From contig JAJEKV010000396.1 of NCBI GenBank assembly GCA_021234155.1, positions 64,001 through 128,000 on the forward strand: a stretch of 64,000 nucleotides of DNA, given 5' to 3'. Positions within the stretch are counted from its first letter, which is position 1. Each line of letters opens with the position of its first letter. The translations under genes and the position numbers were made by a program. Source of the DNA: Isoetes taiwanensis. Taxonomy: Eukaryota; Streptophyta; Lycopodiopsida; Isoetales; Isoetaceae. Under the pieces are notes generated by a model, which was not told where the DNA came from, made no database searches, and saw only the letters and a program-made list of their open reading frames with translations. Below are positions 35,101 to 45,847 of this stretch, one piece after another.

Positions 35101-35660
35101 GAGTGGTTACATAAATGGGGACTGGAAGAGCGTAATTGGCCTACCACAGACGAAGGGATCCGCGATCTGGTTCAGGCCAAGGTCGTTGAGAAACTGTGGC
35201 AAGAAAAGGGTACAAAGATGGAGTTTTATCGGTCGGAGATTAACCCAATGTTAATATCATGCGAGAACAAGATTATCGAAAACATCTCCACGTGTCAGGA
35301 AAGTCATTGCCAGATATAGGCTCAGCTCTCATCACCTAAGGATCGAAACAGGTCGATGGATGAAAATCCCAAGGGAAGAAAGAATTTGCCTGTTTTGTGA
35401 AGACGGCCAGATTGAAGATGAAGAACATACCCTTCTTCGATGCACACAATACGATCCAATAAGAGCGAGATATGAGGCTGAACACTCTAACCTTTTCTCT
35501 CTGTGGCAGATGGATCCTCTCCGTCTAGGAGCATTCATATCTGATATAGATAAGCATCATCTTATGTTAAAAACTCTGCACAATACTTGATACTTTTTTT
35601 TTGTATTTCAGCTTCATGCCCTTTTGGGTCTTAAGAAGCTCGATTTAATCATATTATTAT
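32101..35660 (+). mobile_element. Second LINE (APE-type non-LTR retrotransposon), decayed
   Basis: An ORF1-like tail reads IWLDYDLTPSQLEQRKKELA and ends KRRKSE near 32420. It is followed at once by the endonuclease (VMCWNIHGLH, IIFLETW, MLVGDFNAR). Reverse transcriptase blocks follow: LANGKAVDLEGLSAELIKWG near 33780, VVPIYKAERHWDARSYR, AFIDFSKAFDSVPERGLEE near 34170, and VNLSKSKCMV near 34560. The end is a CPxC-like knuckle (ICLFCEDGQIEDEEHTLLRC). The 3' tail is an ATT microsatellite near 35640-35670, not poly(A). The tail and ORF1 style separate it from the L1-type LINE at 16.5 kb and suggest a CR1/RTE/I-like lineage. Many frame breaks; the catalytic RT motif is lost in a damaged stretch near 34320-34460. 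Confidence 0.82.
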
Positions 35661-35762
35661 TATTATAATAGGTATCAAATGTTCTATATGGGGTATCAAT
35701 ATGGGGTACCAACCAACATTAAAAAAATCAATAGGTAGATAACAACTTAGTATGCTAAGATC

Positions 35763-35958
35763 GAGCACCGTAAATATCGGACGCCGTCATGTTATAGCCA
35801 CGGGTATATCCGTGGGATATCCGGGTCTTTGACATGTTATAGCCACATCTTGAGCCACATCACAAGAAAAATACACGGCGTTTTTTGTGGACTTAGCGGA
35901 TTTTTTGAGATTTAGCACTGGCTATAACATGACGACGTCCGACATTTACGGGGTTGGT
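35763..35958. mobile_element. MITE with ~45-bp terminal inverted repeats, 196 bp
   Basis: The left arm carries GTAAATATCGGACGCCGTCA and TGTTATAGCCAC; the right arm is the inverse with GTAAATGTCGGACGTCGTCA. The 9-bp sequence GCTAAGATC flanks it at 35754-35762 and 35959-35967. A 9-bp duplication is typical of Mutator-like elements; an 8-bp reading (hAT) is possible since the end base is ambiguous. TGTTATAGCCAC occurs twice on the left side. Confidence 0.88.
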
Positions 35959-36109
35959 GCTAAGATCTTAGACTTCACAAAATGCATAGGCTATATAATT
36001 CAATGACAGTTGATTGCATAACTTCAGCTAGATAATTTGGCAAAGAGATCACAAAGGTCACTAAGAAAATTCAAACATACATGTTCACTAAACCCTATGG
36101 GATTAATTA

Positions 36110-36660
36110 AAAATTTTACATAAGACATTGATGTTTATGGAAAGGGGGTGTCTTTTTCCCATCTTTCCATAAATTGGCAAGAAGATCACTAAGGTCACTA
36201 AGCAAAATCAACCATACACTCCCACTCCATCATTGAGCAAATGTGGAGATACAATTTTATGTTCTTTAACATGTTCATTAAACCCTATGCATGTTCTTAA
36301 ACATGTTCATTAAACCATATGCATGTTCTTAATCATGTTCTTCAACATGTTCATTAAACCTATGGGATAAATTAAAGATTTTACAAAAGGAATGGGATTA
36401 ATTAAAAATTTTACAAAAGGAATGGGATAAACCCTATGCATGTTCTTAAACATGTTCATTAAACCATATGCATGTTCTTAATCATGTTCTTCAACATGTT
36501 CATTAAACCTATGGGATAAATTAAAGATTTTACAAAAGGAATGGGATTAATTAAAATTTTTACAAAAGGAATGGGATTAATTAAAAATTTTACAAAAGGA
36601 ATGGATGTTCATGGAGAGCTGGAGTCTTCTTCGCATCTCTCCATAAACATCCAATCCCAA
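36110..36660. repeat. Nested tandem array with two related hairpins
   Basis: A 149-bp unit starting AACCCTATGCATGTTCTTAA is repeated at 36281 and 36430. Within it a 30-bp unit (TTTTACAAAAGGAATGGGA...) recurs five times up to 36605. Two related hairpins flank the array: near 36128-36172 (ATGTTTATGGAAAG paired with CTTTCCATAAA) and 36603-36655 (ATGTTCATGGAGAG paired with CTCTCCATAAACAT). Short open frames here are simple consequences of the repeat. Confidence 0.85.
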
Positions 36661-37504
36661 CCTAGATTTGTGCATAGATTTCCCAAACACCCCCACCCTT
36701 TAATTACCAAGAAGCATGAAGAAGGCATCCCATGCCCCCCCCCACACCCAATATTAATAAACTCAAAAGCAATAGTGCTTATATAACTATGTTTTTTTTT
36801 TCGACCATGCTTGTGGGATATATGAACCCACGAAAAATTTTGTTTGTTTTAGGGTTCAGTAGGATCTTCTTTGCGATCAATGGCCGATCCCACAAGCAAA
36901 TCGTCCTCTTGCCACCGTTAAGTAGGGTAGCCTCCTGGCCAGAAAAGACCAACTGGTTTTGAGTTAAGGACCTCAAAATTCCTTTGGAGGTCCTTACTGT
37001 AACTGTTTCACTACACTTTGCTTATTCAAGCAAACCTGTTCAGTTAAAACATTTGTCACATAAGCTTGCATACAATTCTGCTTTCAATGTTTCCTGTAAG
37101 AGCTTTACTGCACTAAATTCATTCAAGCAACCTGAGTTTAGAAGCCATTCGAACACATTTGCCAAAAAATGCTTGCACAAAATTCTGCCATCGAATCACT
37201 GCTATGAACAGAACAGTATATTGAGCTAATCAAAATGGAACTGTAGAATTATTCAAAGGATATTTCTTGATCTGCTTGTGAACTTTCATACCAATTTAGG
37301 CAGACAGGAATAAATGTTATTATGCTACAGAATGATTGTTATTATGATCAGAATAAAATAACATCAGAATGGTTCATACAAATAGATCAAAATAATGTTG
37401 ATCATAATGGTTTATAAAGATACATCGAATAATATTGATCACGGTTTCATGCTACTCGGCTCCTTCAAAATCTTGGCAATTGCTATCATCATATTGGTTC
37501 CTAA
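36661..37504. other. Spacer, no gene recognised
   Basis: A diverged internal duplication of about 110 bases is visible around 37024-37190 (TTCAAGCAAACCTG and TTCAAGCAACCTG as landmarks). Otherwise AT-rich sequence without recognisable content. Confidence 0.35.
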
Positions 37505-37732
37505 TCACGATGGACCTTCCAAATAAGCGTAAGCATTCACTTGAGAAACCATACCACGCAACCAAGGTTGCAAGGTCTTCAATAAATAATCCCCATCATT
37601 TACATCCGGGATAAATGACCTTGGTGTGATGCATGAATCACTCTTGTTGAGGAAGTTAGTGAACCGTAATGGATCGATCAATAGCGTGGTCCTTAGACTA
37701 AACTCATTATATTTCTTCCAAACTTTTGACAA
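37505..37732 (-). CDS. Short open frame, unknown
   Basis: Seventy-five codons (SKVWKKYNEFSLRTTLLIDP...) with a balanced, globular-looking composition and no recognised domain. It lies downstream of, and on the same strand as, the coiled-coil gene, so it might be a further exon or the remains of a neighbouring gene. Confidence 0.25.
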   Translation of the reverse strand: MSKVWKKYNEFSLRTTLLIDPLRFTNFLNKSDSCITPRSFIPDVNDGDYLLKTLQPWLRGMVSQVNAYAYLEGPS

Positions 37733-38216
37733 ATCCTTTTAAAACACCGACTCACCCGAGGACTTTGAGTAATTTTTCTTGCCTCGGTCTTAGCGACCAT
37801 ATGAATAGAAACTTTTCATGCATGCTTGATGGCATGAAGGAACCGAGGTACATGTTTGGGTTTCAAATGTGGACCGATTACCACTTCAAAATGTTTGAGG
37901 CGAGAAATTTAAATGTAAGCGCTCTCCAGCCTGACAAAGAACCAACTCCTTTTTCAAAGTAACAATTTCAACACCCAATTTCATTTCCGATCTTTGGCGT
38001 ATCCTTATTGAAAACCTTCACGAAAGCAGGTCATTGATTTCTAAAATCAGAAGTTTCTTCCCAACACTTTGCACATATAACAATTTAAGAACTTAGCATA
38101 CATGGAAATAAACATATTAACGACTCACAAGTACGAACCTATTGCACTTTAAATTTCCAATGAATCTTTTGTTGCTCTGGAATTTCCTTTATTACTAATA
38201 AGCGGCTTCTCGGAGA

Positions 38217-40193
38217 TTAGCCAACACTTGGACAAGCTTTGCTCGTCATTCGAAACTTCCGCTTCCTCTTATCTACACTACGTGAAGGTGATTTGTCCTT
38301 TGTAAAAGTGTTCTCCTTTTTGCAAAGAAGTTCTGAATCATCAAGTCATTTGGTTTCAACAAAAGTACATGGTATATTAAAGCAATGTTTGGACTTGATT
38401 TACTTTACCTCTTGCCGGTTCATCCTCTTTGTTGCTAATCGATTTTCCTTCATGTGTTGCATCGGATATTGCTCTGATGAGAAGCTTATCTAACATCAAA
38501 TCAATACTCTTGGACCCTTTTATTGGTGTGGAAGGCATATCACGTTCAAGCTCCATCATCTCTTCACCCGCAATTGGAATAGACATCCAAGCACTTTAAA
38601 TGCTCTTTGTTAAAACTTTTTCTTGCGGCAGGCTACTACTCCCTCTTTACATTAACATGTGTTGAGCATCGAGCAAGCAAGCACCTAAACTAGCAACAAT
38701 CTCAATTCACACATGAAACATGAAATTGACAAGATGTCTACCGCAGGAAGTTCTTCTTTGGTTATTGGTGATTTATCTTCATCTTTACTTTCATCAAGTA
38801 TAATAATGTCTTTGTGTCCTTCAACCAATGTGATTGAAGCATTATGGTCAAATCCATCCCACCCATCTTGGACAATTGAAATTTCCCCACTGCAGACTTT
38901 TGAGACATTGCTTTCATATGAGAAGTTTTGCCCTCCGTGCTTGCACTTAGATCCACAGCTGTAGCATGATAATCAGCCACAACAACTTTTACAATCCATT
39001 AGAACTGAACATAATGAAATAATAGCTATTACTCACCGCGGTGATTCGGCAATTCAATTGTTTGGACATCCATGGGATAGTTCAGCTGCAGAAAAAAAGT
39101 TAGTGTTGGGTTTCTTATGCCAAGAGACTTCAGCCATGTATTGGGTATGTCCGTAAGGCGATACGGACACTTTAAATCTTTTCGCGAAACAAAAATATAA
39201 GCGCATAAAGGATGGAAAGCATGCAAGCAATGTGAAATAACAGCACACACGCTACTTGGATCAAAACCAAACGTGCAATAAGAGCATGTCTTTAATTCCA
39301 CAAAAGCATCTAATGCGGATGACGGTTGCTCAACGTATGGAAAACCAACTTGTAGGTTAGATAGTCTCTTCTTGAGGCGTAAATCGAATGCAATTTCTCC
39401 ACTTTTTGATGCAAGTATTTCTTGGTCTCCTCTTCCTGAAAAACAGAAAATGAGTCATCCAAAATATACCATAAAAAAAGACTAACCATATGCTTACCTT
39501 CTGTGCACGTTGTTCAAGCGCTTTATAGGCTTCGTTGGCCTTTAAAAGCTCATCTTCTTTAAATTTTATGTTGCTTGATAGAAAAGACATAGCATTTTCC
39601 ATAGATCTCTTATCTATAGCCGATGATGCTTTCTCCATTCTATCTTTGGCATCTTGCATTTGCCCTTCTGCATAAGCCATCTCATGAGAACACTTCTTCC
39701 AATATTTTTTGCTTTCCTTGCACTTTGCTGTAGGGTCTTGCGATCTCTCAACAACTATACTCAATTCTGTCTGCAAATCTGATATCACTTGACAAAGTGC
39801 CTTTTCACTCAAATCATATTCCTGTTTATCTAGAGCAACAATAGTAGATGATTGAACATCTGCCTTTTCTTTTGGTTTCTCCCTCTTTTCGTTCTTTACA
39901 ACAAATGATTTCCAATTGATTTGGCTGCCACTTATTTGCAATGCAAATGCCTTGGCATAAAACTTACCTATCTCCCCAATACACACATCAAACCTTTGGT
40001 AGCATCGCCGATATACATCTAAAAACCGATCCACATATTCTGCATTCATCCTTGAGAATTTATATATTTGCTTCTTACCATCACATTTTGGCGCCTCAAA
40101 GATTTTGCAGACCTCTTCGTCATCTATTTCTGCTTTTCTCACGTCTGTTTGCGTCAGGCCTTCGCATGATAATTTAGAAGTGTCTATAATCAT
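38217..40193 (-). CDS. Multi-exon gene: coiled-coil protein with RING-like cluster, unknown function
   Basis: Exon 1 (40193-39498) starts MIIDTSKLSCEGLTQTDVRK and carries a long charged coiled coil (about residues 100-230). Exon 2 (39435-39037) contains ELKTCSYCTFGFDP...SHCLHAFHPLC...LKCPY, a RING-like Cys/His arrangement. Exon 3 (38958-38742) and exon 4 (about 38596-38409) are acidic; exon 5 (38332-38217) ends in the basic, NLS-like DKRKRKFRMTSK. Introns of 60-80 bases have good GT-AG borders. The exon 1-2 junction puts the RING frame out of phase, so either a junction is misread or the gene is decaying. I do not recognise the family; a ubiquitin-ligase-like or transposon-encoded protein is possible. 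Confidence 0.5.
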
Positions 40194-40199
40194 TTCTCG

Positions 40200-41484
40200 C
40201 TCTTTTTTGAGAAGTGTTCCTCTTCTTTCTTCACCTTACACAAGCTCTTTCGTAGGACATCTTTGTAACATAAACATAGCTTGAGAATTTATGGTATTAG
40301 TGCTACATATAAACATAGCAGAAAAATATGGTATTAGTGCTACATATAAAATTAGTGACAAAGATGCAAGTTTAGGACTTCCTGCAACTAATTAGTAACC
40401 TAATACTAAATAGTACAAATTTAGTAAATAAAATCAAATGCAATGCTAACTAGCAATTAAATTTGTGATTAGTACACAACCACAAACATTAGTACAAGCC
40501 AACCTAATTAAGTGCTATTTAGTTTAGCAGTACTAATATATAACATACATTTTACTATTTAGTGCCTTGACGTCAATAGTTATTATTAGCAATATCTAAT
40601 GCTAATTTGCAGATTGTGCAGCCACTAAGAAATATACCTTGATTGATTAGCGTTTACTTGGCCTCCAATTTCATCATGGCAGATCCTTTTTCTCTCTAGT
40701 CAAATCTGCATCAAAATTTAAATGTTAGAAGCATATTTAGGTATGCAATAAAGACACATGCTATCCGACGCCATCAAGACATTTAGGTAATGCATAGTTC
40801 GAACTCCAACTATGGACTGCCATCATTTTCTCTGGATCTACATAATGTATAATGCTAACCAACAAAACCAATTGCTAACGGGATCATGTGGCGATTAAAT
40901 TTCCTTTTTAATGTATATAAAAAAAAAAAAAAAATTTACTTAACTACAAACCTAACGTATGCGGCGTTCTATTAAGAACCAATGAAATTTATCAAGCATC
41001 CATTATTAATGAGAGAATGGAAGCAAATATGTGGAGTACCTCACTTCGCCCTAGAAAACTTCGGATGTGGCATGTCATGCGAAATATTGGACCTACTACT
41101 TTCTGATATAAAACATATGAATGAGCAAAAGATTAGGTCGAGTTGCAATTGAACATTTCAAAGAACAAGTGATATTTCTTTCTGTATACCTTTTGCTAGG
41201 AAAAACAAGAAGAACCATGAGCATGAGAGGAAAAAAAATTCAGAGCACAAGCTAGCTATTTGTGCATTCTTACTTATGTTCATAACAACACTTATAATGT
41301 TAATTAAAATGAGTCATTTCAATTTCGTGGATGCATTTTTATTGTATCTGTTCTATGACCGCCTCATTTCCAAATTAACATTGAGCGAAGACCACCTAAT
41401 TTCCAAATTAACATTTGGCGACTCATTTCCAAAACTGAAATGCATAAGCATGAAAATAATACCTTCTTTTCATCATATAACTCT
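40200..41484. other. Upstream region of the coiled-coil gene
   Basis: TATGGTATTAGTGCTACATA is repeated at about 40290 and 40328. The stretch to 40640 is rich in the words TTAGTAC and CTAACTAG, also abundant in the putative intron at 27.6-28.0 kb. A run of 15 A lies near 40920. No gene recognised. Confidence 0.35.
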
Positions 41485-41715
41485 TCAATGCATTAAATCT
41501 CTACAGAAGAACGAAATTTCAACCTTGTTTTGGTTTACAGATCTGCCGAATGCCTGATCCAGTTTGCAATTCGAAATGCCACCACCCCCTTGAATGAAAT
41601 GATTTAAATTCATGCCATATGCTCGCATAAATTTCAAGCAAATGGCGTCCTTTATCTCGGCTAGATTGCAAGCATCTGGCTCGATAGCAACAGCAAGAAA
41701 GCTCTCCATAGTCAT
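41485..41715 (-). CDS. Possible first exon or small gene, unknown
   Basis: From an ATG at 41715, about 76 codons read MTMESFLAVAIEPDACNLAE and on without a stop. It is on the strand of the coiled-coil gene and 1.3 kb upstream of it, so it could be its 5' exon. No domain recognised. Confidence 0.25.
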   Translation of the reverse strand: MTMESFLAVAIEPDACNLAEIKDAICLKFMRAYGMNLNHFIQGGGGISNCKLDQAFGRSVNQNKVEISFFCRDLMH

Positions 41716-41849
41716 CAAAAATGTGGGAAAAACTTTCCCCGAAAATGTTGGGAGGGAATTAGGTGAATAATTAATGCTAACGTAATTTAAAATTATTCGA
41801 GAATTAAGGAAATGGTTAGGGCTATTTTTTAGTCCTAATTTGTTTTTAT

Positions 41850-43198
41850 TTGAGCCACCCTAATGTGCTTGGACCCGAGGGCCACTGCGAATTTACGGCT
41901 ATGCCCTTCGGCTTATCAAATGCCCCTGCAATGTTCATGAGGCTAATGAACGACATCTTCAGAAAGTTCTTGGACGAGTTCGTCATCATCTTTTTCGATG
42001 ACATTCTAATCTATAGCAAGTCTATGAAAGAACACGTCGTATATTTGAGGAGAGTATTAGAAAAGCTAAGACGACATCGTTTGTACGCTAAACTTTCAAA
42101 GTGTCACTTTGCAACAAGTAGGGTGGAATATTTGGGGCATGTGGTCACAGCAGAGGGAATCTCGACGCACCCAGTAAAAATAGAAGCCATAGTGGATTGG
42201 CCCAAAGAATGTCTCAGAAGTGAGAAGTTTCCTTGGCTTGGCAGGCTACTACCGCAAATTTGTAAAGGACTTCGTCAAGTGGGCGTCCCCTTTGTCGGGC
42301 CTCACTAAGAATAAGAAGGTAAAAGATTGGGTGGCACATTGGCGTGAGAACGTCCAACCTTCCTTTGAAAAGCTCAAGGAAGCCTTGACAACAGCACCAA
42401 TGCTCACCCTACCAGACACAACCAAAGATAAGCTTATAGCAACTGATGCTAGTAAGCTAGCAATAGGTGGAGTTCTCATGAAAGAAGGAAGAGTGGTAGC
42501 CTATGACTCTAAGAAGATGAATGACGTCGAGCAACGTTATCCAACACATGATCAAGAACTCTTGGCTATAGTAAGAGCTCTTTGTATTTGGAGCCACTAC
42601 CTGCTTGGTAGGAAATTTCAGTTGGATACAGATCATCAAAGCCTCCAATATATTTTTACGCAACCACTCCTCAACTTGAGGCAAAGGCGATGGATGGAGT
42701 TCCTCGAAGAATATGATTTTGAGATAGTCTATAAGCCAGGTAAATTAAATGTGGTTCCTGACGCCCTCTCTTGCAGGCCATTGGAGACTCGAGTGCATTG
42801 CAACGCCTTCTCCACCTTGTGTAGTGATTTCGGCAAAAAGATTGAAGAGGTCTTGCCTTCAAGCAATGAATTCAAGGAAATATGGGCTAGTCTTTGCAAA
42901 GAGGCAAGGACAGATAAAGAAAGAGAAGCTTATAAATGATATAAGAGAGAAGGCAATCTTCTCTACCATAATGACAAACTTTGTGTCCCCGAATTATCAG
43001 GAGTAAGGAAGTTAATTCTTCACCATACTCACAATAGCCCAATAGCCGGCCAAGCAAGGTTCATGAAGACCTACTTCAAGATAAGTAGTTACTATAGGCA
43101 TGCCATGAAGAAGGAGATAGCCAACTACATTCGGCAATGTCAGCTTTGTCAGCAAACAAAGGTCGAGCAGCTTCGAATTCCAAGAACCTTGGAACCAT
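41850..43198 (+). pseudogene. Second chromovirus pol: RT, RNase H, integrase zinc finger
   Basis: Reverse transcriptase starts at the motif before MPFGLSNAPAMFMRLMN and includes IIFFDDILIYS, then [13 protein letters not shown] after a frame shift near 42215. RNase H reads LIATDASKLAIGGVL and TDHQSLQYIF, closing PDALSCRPL. The integrase HHCC finger is in HHTHNSPIAGQ and CQLCQQTK near 43030-43160. Two frame breaks (about 42215 and 42940). The product differs clearly from the chromovirus at 14-20 kb, so it belongs to another family. Confidence 0.9.
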
Positions 43199-43327
43199 TG
43201 GGATCTTCTTTAACCTCAGGATGTGATGAGTCGACATCGAGGTGCCAAACGACTCCGTCGATAAGAGCTCTTGGGAGTCATCAGCCTATTATCCCCGGCA
43301 TACCTTTGATCCGTTGAGCGAGAGTGG
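43199..43327 (-). rRNA. rrn26: Mitochondrial 26S rRNA fragment (domain V), non-functional
   Basis: The minus strand reads CGCTCAACGGATCAAAGG, GCCGGGGATAATAGGCTGAT, ATCGACGGAGTC, TTTGGCACCTCGATGTCG and ACTCATCACATCCTGAGG. That is the peptidyl-transferase region of large-subunit rRNA in its plant mitochondrial form. Only about 130 bases are present. Confidence 0.88.
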
Positions 43328-43514
43328 TTGGGACTGTGAAATCCCATACTCGATTCAAAGCACAAGTCTATATTCCCCTCCTTGGAAGGAACAAACAACA
43401 ATTTCCTCCCCCCAGAATATCCTCCAAAATTTATGTTCGTATTACTGATGGAATGAGAGTCTCATGCACGGTTCTGAATGAGAGGAAAGAGTGAATGATG
43501 ATCCTTTTTTCAAC
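43328..43514. other. NUMT middle segment, probable mitochondrial intron or spacer
   Basis: The block GAGAGTCTCATGCACGGTTC, followed by TGAATGAGAGG, resembles a conserved organellar group II intron stretch (GTATGAGATGAAAGTCTCA...CGGTTCTG). The remainder is unassigned. Confidence 0.45.
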
Positions 43515-43750
43515 CCTGGTAGTCCATGCCATAAACGATGAGTGTTCGTCCTTGCTTGTTTGTGAAGGGGCTCAGCTAACATGTTAAACACTTCGCTTGG
43601 GCAAGACTGAAACTTAAAGGAATTGACGAGGGCATGCACAAGCAGTGGAGCATGTGGTTTAATTTGATACAACGCGCAAAACCTTACTAGCCCTTGGCAT
43701 ATGAACAAGTTTGTCCTTAACAGGTCAATTCAGACAGGTGTTGCATAGCT

Positions 43751-43787
<37 letters not shown>

Positions 43788-43927
43788 TATAATGAGCGCA
43801 ATCCCTTTTTGTGTTGCTATCTCCCGCACTCACAAAGGACCGCCTATGATATACTGGAGGAAGGTGGGGATGACTTCAAGTCCGCATGGCCCTTATGGGC
43901 TGGGCTACACACGTGCTACTGGCAGTG
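43515..43927 (+). rRNA. rrn18: Mitochondrial 18S rRNA fragment, non-functional
   Basis: Universal small-subunit landmarks are readable in order: CCCTGGTAGTCC, AACGATGAGTGTTCG, AAAGGAATTGACG, GGAGCATGTGGTTTAATT, ATACAACGCGCAAAACCTTA, GCTGTCGTCAGCTCGTGTCG, GGTGGGGATGAC, GTCAAGT-like AAGTCC, and GGGCTACACACGTGCTAC. The variant ATACAACGCGCAAAACC is plant mitochondrial, not plastid. Segments near 43570-43600 and 43800-43850 are shortened. Confidence 0.93.
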
Positions 43928-43931
43928 CCAA

Positions 43932-44935
43932 CCGCTAAGTGGGAGGTTGTGAGCATGGATTTTATAACCGGACTCCCAAGAACAACAAGGAGCCATGATG
44001 CCTTAATGGTAGTGGTCGACAACTCTAAGATGGCTCACTTTTTGCCATGTCGAACCACGGATACAATCTCAAGTTTATAAGTGCCTTTTGGAAGGACTTC
44101 TTCAACACGATCCAGACCAAGTTGGCTATGAGCACGGCTTATCATCCCCAAACTGATGGTCAAATGGAGCACACCAACCAGATTCTAGAAGATATATTAA
44201 GAAGCTATATGTGGAACAAGCAATCCAAATGGGATGACTACATTTACTTGGTAGAATTTGGTTATAATAATACCAAGCAGGAATATTCACAAATGTCCCC
44301 TTTTATGATTAACTATGGTTATCAATGCTTGACATCAGACACTTGGCATAATCCAATGTCTAAAGTGTAAGTTTCTCAACAAATGTTGTGGGATATGCAG
44401 CAGTTAATGGAAGAGGTTAGAGGCTATCTTCTGGCAGCAAGAAGTTGGCAAAAGAGCATAGCCGACAAGCATAGAACTGCACGGGAGTTCTAAGTTGGGG
44501 ATAGTATTTGGCTTAAGATTAAGGTAAAGCAAGCAAAGCTTCGAATTGGAAATTGCAAGAAGCTTGCTCCAAGATGGGCGGGACCTTTCAAGATCCTAGA
44601 GCAAGTAGGGAATCAAGCCTACAAGCTCGAATTGCCAGCCCATCTCAAAGTCCACAAAGACTTCCACATAAGTCTATTAAAGAGGCACACTCCAAACCCA
44701 GATGAGATCTTGGAGACTCCAACCTTGTTGGAGATGATGGAGGAGCAAATCAAGATAGTTCCTGAGTTAATTCTCGATAAGGCATTCAAGAAGATAAGAA
44801 GGTCCAGTTCCTTCAATATTTGGTCAAGTGGAAGAACTTGCCCATGGAAGATGCAACTTGGGTATTGAAGCAAGATTTAGAGAGCCAATACCCGGATTTC
44901 ATGAAGCAATTCGACGGCTAAGTCATCTCCGAATT
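43932..44935 (+). pseudogene. Second chromovirus pol: integrase core, C-terminus, chromodomain
   Basis: The reading resumes with KWEVVSMDFITGLPRTTRSH (first catalytic Asp). A deletion at about 44075 removes part of the core, then come TAYHPQTDGQMEHTNQILED (second half with Glu) and YLVEFGYNN. The C-terminal region has GPFKILEQVGNQAYKLELPA and VHKDFHISLLKRH. A shifted frame gives LQYLVKWKNLPMEDATWVLK, a clear chromodomain. A stop lies at 44490 and shifts near 44075 and 44790. Confidence 0.9.
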
Positions 44936-45833
44936 GGTCGACGCCAACCTGTCAGGTGCTTTAGCTAAGCTTTGTTATGTCTTAGTGTAGGAGCAAGAAG
45001 GCATATGCATTCTAGGCTAGTAGGGTGCATATGCGGGAATCTTGGAGTGTAGGCGATGATGAGATACCCTCCAGGGGCATTCTCTAGGCCAGCACACACC
45101 AAGAGTACGCATGACCAGAAAGGTCATGTGAGAGGAGAGCAGCATGGTGGGCGATGATGAGACCATCATGCGGATGATCTCTATGCCACGATGCAAGGAC
45201 GTGCACATGACCATAGGGGGGTCATGGTGAGGTATGCGTGATCATGCACGATGATGGGATCGTGAGACGTTCCCCAGCTTAAACCCCCAGGGGCATGAGG
45301 CACTGCGTGTGTACTTGATCAAAGGGATCTGGTACAATGTAACGATCATGGGCAATGATAGGATCATCCTAAATAGTCCTTAAGCTCAAATCCTAAGGGC
45401 CATGATCGAGTGCAAGGTAGTAGATGTGACCTTGAGCGAGTGGTTTGGCTCACGGAGGTAGTAAGGGGGGTGGTCCCCTAAAACCACAAACGTATTAACT
45501 AAACTAATGTGATGTGCTACATGTGCAGGCCAGTGAAGGGGAGCATGGATGAAGGAGCATATTACGAGAAGACATGAGTCATAATTTTTGTAGACTTAGC
45601 TATGAACTCCTAATAACTGTTATAATAATGTTATGGTTATATTGTGATATTAAGTAACACTTATGAATGCTATATAATTTTGTATAGGTAAAAATATAGC
45701 CTATATGTACGTACGAAGTAGCTAATAACAAGTTGATCTTTGCAATAAAGTCGTCTTTATATTCATGTGTGTGTCCTTGCAGGGTTAGTACAGGTTCGTC
45801 ACCTTTGCATGATGCTGAGAACAGCATTATCTT
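44936..45833. other. Untranslated 3' region of the second chromovirus
   Basis: Between the chromodomain and the polypurine tract lies about 900 bases without coding content. It has repeated words such as GATGATGAGA and CCAGGGGCAT near 45055-45300. Confidence 0.5.
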
Positions 45834-45847
45834 GTGGGGGAAGGAGA
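45834..45847 (+). other. Polypurine tract
   Basis: GTGGGGGAAGGAGA directly precedes TGTGACATTC, the LTR start. Confidence 0.85.

Larger units (their letters stand above)
43199..43930. mobile_element. Nuclear insertion of mitochondrial DNA (NUMT), chimeric
   Basis: Between the integrase finger and its catalytic core lie about 730 bases of plant mitochondrial origin: a minus-strand large-subunit rRNA piece, a middle segment with a group II intron-like block (GAGAGTCTCATGCACGG), and a plus-strand small-subunit rRNA piece. Their opposite orientations show that separate mitochondrial fragments were joined. Many C-to-T and G-to-A changes fit decay of methylated nuclear DNA. Confidence 0.88.

Noticed and set aside
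36281-36605. The array as a CRISPR
   Set aside because: Units are head-to-tail without unique spacers, and this is a plant nuclear sequence.
43515-43927. A functional rRNA gene or plastid origin for the small-subunit rRNA homology
   Set aside because: Only about 410 bases are present, with deletions, embedded in a retrotransposon; diagnostic words are mitochondrial rather than plastid.
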